In this document: positions 5,393-6,574 of the stretch, one piece after another
Layout of the letters: every line of letters starts with the position of its first letter
Position numbering within the stretch: position 1 is the stretch's first letter
From: J095 sp964407935
GTDB lineage: Bacteria > Chloroflexota > Anaerolineae > 4572-78 > J111
DNA length: 6,574 bases
Assembly: GCA_964407935.1 (NCBI GenBank)
Contig: CAYOXS010000325.1
Span: forward strand, 1 to 6,574
Direction: 5' to 3'
Program-made: the position numbers and the translations under genes
Notes under the pieces: generated by a model
The model's input: the letters and a program-made list of their open reading frames with translations, nothing else
Database searches by the model: none
What the model was told of the DNA's origin: nothing

Positions 5393-5492
5393 NNNNNNNN
5401 NNNNNNNNNNNNNNNNNNNNNNNNNNNNNNNNNNNNNNNNNNNNNNNNNNNNNNNNNNNNNNNNNNNNNNNNNNNNNNNNNNNNNNNNNNNN
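5393..5492. other. Assembly gap of exactly 100 N
   Basis: A run of exactly 100 N is the usual placeholder for a scaffold gap of unknown length. The kinase behind it lacks its whole N-terminal lobe (about 100-120 residues, over 300 bp), and the Nudix gene lacks its stop codon. The true gap must therefore be longer than 100 bp if the scaffold join is right. Confidence 0.97.
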
Positions 5493-6059
5493 TGCGAAGG
5501 GCTGGGCAAGCTGCACGCCAAAGGCATTGTCCACCGCGACATCAAACCGGAGAACATTCTGCTCACCGCCGATGGCCGGCCCAAAATCACCGATTTTGGC
5601 ATTGCCCACGTGCCGCAGGCCGCCGGCGGCATGGCCCTCACCCAGGTTGGCTTTCAGCCGAGCACCGTCATTTACAGTTCGCCGGAGCAGTTCAGGGGCG
5701 AAGCGCTGGACCCTCGCAGCGACATTTACCAGGTGGGCGAACTGCTGTACCACCTGCTCACCGGCCAGCACTACATTAACGTTGACACCATCCAGACCGA
5801 GGCCGATACACTGGGCCACAACCTCAAACAGGAAGTCAAAATGTTTATGCTGCTGGAAAAGGCCATCTGCAAAGACCCGCCGGCCGGGCTGGCGGCGCTG
5901 CGGCAGCAGATGGGTGGATTGGCGGGAGTCATTCAAAAAGCGATGGCCAAACGCAAAGAGGATCGTTACAGCGATATTCTGGATTTTGCCGCCGATTTGT
6001 GGGCGGCTCAATTTGACCCCACGGTTGGCGCGGCGGGTAAAAGTTTGTTTGGCCGGTAA
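5493..6059 (+). CDS. Ser/Thr protein kinase (Hanks type), C-terminal part
   Basis: The 188 visible residues are the C-terminal lobe of a eukaryotic-like protein kinase that phosphorylates Ser/Thr on target proteins. It starts in the helix before the catalytic loop (LGKLHAKGIVHRDIKPENILL). Catalytic Asp16, Lys18 and Asn21 of HRDIKPEN, the DFG motif (34-36), the P+1/APE region as YSSPE (61-65) and the structural Asp of RSDIYQVGELLYHLLTG (75-91) are all present, so this lobe looks active. The glycine-rich loop, the ATP-binding Lys and the helix-C Glu are lost in the gap. After the domain the protein ends shortly (SLFGR) with no membrane helix, PASTA, WD or TPR region, so a soluble minimal kinase is likely unless extra domains lie N-terminally. 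Target and stimulus are unknown. Partial at its 5' end. Confidence 0.9.
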   Translation, partial: CEGLGKLHAKGIVHRDIKPENILLTADGRPKITDFGIAHVPQAAGGMALTQVGFQPSTVIYSSPEQFRGEALDPRSDIYQVGELLYHLLTGQHYINVDTIQTEADTLGHNLKQEVKMFMLLEKAICKDPPAGLAALRQQMGGLAGVIQKAMAKRKEDRYSDILDFAADLWAAQFDPTVGAAGKSLFGR

Positions 6060-6069
6060 AGCGACCAAT

Positions 6070-6126
6070 AAAAAACGTGTTGCGTGTTGCGTGGGAAAAA
6101 TTCCATCGCACGCAACACGCAACACG
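6070..6126 (-). terminator. Long hairpin, terminator for valS
   Basis: CGTGTTGCGTGTTGCGTG (6076-6093) pairs perfectly with its complement at 6109-6126 over 18 bp; the 15-nt loop holds GGAA/TTCC. Each arm is a 7-bp unit (CGTGTTG) repeated about 2.6 times. On the minus strand the stem is followed by six T (6075-6070), so it can stop transcription of valS 39 bp after its stop codon. On the plus strand no T-run follows, so it is a poor terminator for the kinase gene. Confidence 0.7.
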
Positions 6127-6164
6127 CTCAAAAAAATCAAGCAACGTTTTTCAAAACCAAAACG

Positions 6165-6574
6165 TCACCCCAACATTTTCAGTTGGTCTGCCACTTTGGA
6201 AAGCTGCAATTCCAGATCGGCCAGTTTTTCGCGCTCGCGTTCCACCACCTCGGCGGGCGCTTTGCCCACAAAGCCCTGATTATTGAGCTTGCCCCGGCTG
6301 GCGGCAATCCATTTTTCCAGGCTGACCCGGTCTTTTTGCAGCCGCTGGCGTTCGGCATCCAGATCAACCATGCCGGTCAGCGGCAGGTAAATCTCGATGC
6401 CGCCACTGACCACCTGCGATACGGCCTGCTCCGGCTTGGTGGGCAGCGTCCGCACCAGCGTCAGCCCGTCGGGGTCAAGGCGGGCCAGCGCAGTGATAAT
6501 TTCTTCATTTCTGAGCAGCATGCCCTCGTGCGTGCCGGCGACAATGGTTGCCGGGATGCGCTTGGCCGGCTCCA
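6165..6574 (-). CDS. valS: Valyl-tRNA synthetase, C-terminal end
   Basis: The frame enters from the right edge (EPAKRIPATIVAG...) and ends at a TGA (6167-6165), giving the last 135 residues of a protein of usually 850-950. The enzyme attaches valine to tRNA-Val in the cytoplasm. The segment from about 57 to 133 (GGIEIYLPLTGMVDLDAERQRL ... NQGFVGKAPAEVVEREREKL ... VADQLKML, shown in parts) is the C-terminal coiled-coil arm of bacterial ValS that contacts the tRNA; NxxFVxKAPxEVVxxER is its hallmark. The ATG at 6521 is internal, since the upstream codons continue the family sequence. The gene converges on the kinase gene with a hairpin terminator between them. Confidence 0.94.
   Translation of the reverse strand, partial: EPAKRIPATIVAGTHEGMLLRNEEIITALARLDPDGLTLVRTLPTKPEQAVSQVVSGGIEIYLPLTGMVDLDAERQRLQKDRVSLEKWIAASRGKLNNQGFVGKAPAEVVEREREKLADLELQLSKVADQLKMLG

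Noticed and set aside
4956..6059. A genuine Nudix-kinase fusion protein
   Set aside because: The link depends wholly on a 100-N placeholder, and the kinase N-lobe cannot fit into it.
4800..6140. Minus-strand 446-codon open frame across the gap
   Set aside because: It runs antisense to the Nudix box and kinase motifs and passes through the N run; the translation is a high-GC shadow.

Overview
The window is a 6.6 kb piece of a high-GC bacterial scaffold, and it contains one run of exactly 100 N. The gene style suggests a Chloroflexota (Anaerolineae-like) genome assembled from a metagenome. The clues are a VIT/VWA-type surface protein with a Pro/Ala-rich linker, a two-gene sodium-pump decarboxylase module, a short PEGA-less Ser/Thr kinase, and many intergenic hairpin repeats. 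This placement is inference from protein style; no marker gene proves it.

Layout, left to right. (1) Positions 1-1500, plus strand: the C-terminal two thirds or so of a secreted VIT/VWA protein with a PKD-like domain and a C-terminal membrane anchor; its start lies outside the window. (2) It converges on a small membrane-anchored heme-binding (CxxCH) protein on the minus strand (1617-2135). A perfect 18-bp hairpin between them can terminate transcription from both sides. (3) Positions 2136-2833 hold no gene. They contain a good promoter for the heme protein (minus strand), an AT-rich spacer, and a strong extended -10 promoter on the plus strand. That promoter is followed by about 300 nt of hairpin-rich, apparently non-coding sequence ending in an intrinsic terminator. 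(4) Just behind that terminator sit an OadG-like gamma subunit (2834-3166) and an OadB sodium-pump beta subunit (3218-4438). No promoter is visible between terminator and gene, so the leader may be an attenuator or riboswitch controlling the pump. (5) Positions 4439-4955 are gene-free but dense in structure: a hairpin, four copies of a palindromic site at an exact 22-bp period, a 199-bp MITE-like element with 16-bp terminal inverted repeats and a perfect 19-bp-stem hairpin inside, and a REP-like hairpin that also occurs behind the first gene. (6) A Nudix hydrolase (from 4956) runs into the N gap, and the C-terminal part of a Ser/Thr protein kinase comes out of it (ends 6059). (7) The C-terminal end of valyl-tRNA synthetase (valS) enters from the right on the minus strand.

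How the genes fit together. The gamma and beta subunits form the membrane part of a Na+-translocating decarboxylase; the carboxyltransferase and biotin carrier needed to complete it are not in the window. The Nudix protein and the kinase look like one open frame only because the placeholder gap happens to keep frame; they should be read as two genes. The other genes have no evident functional link.

The most interesting items are the structured pump leader, the 22-bp operator-like array, and the MITE-like element lying between that array and the Nudix gene.
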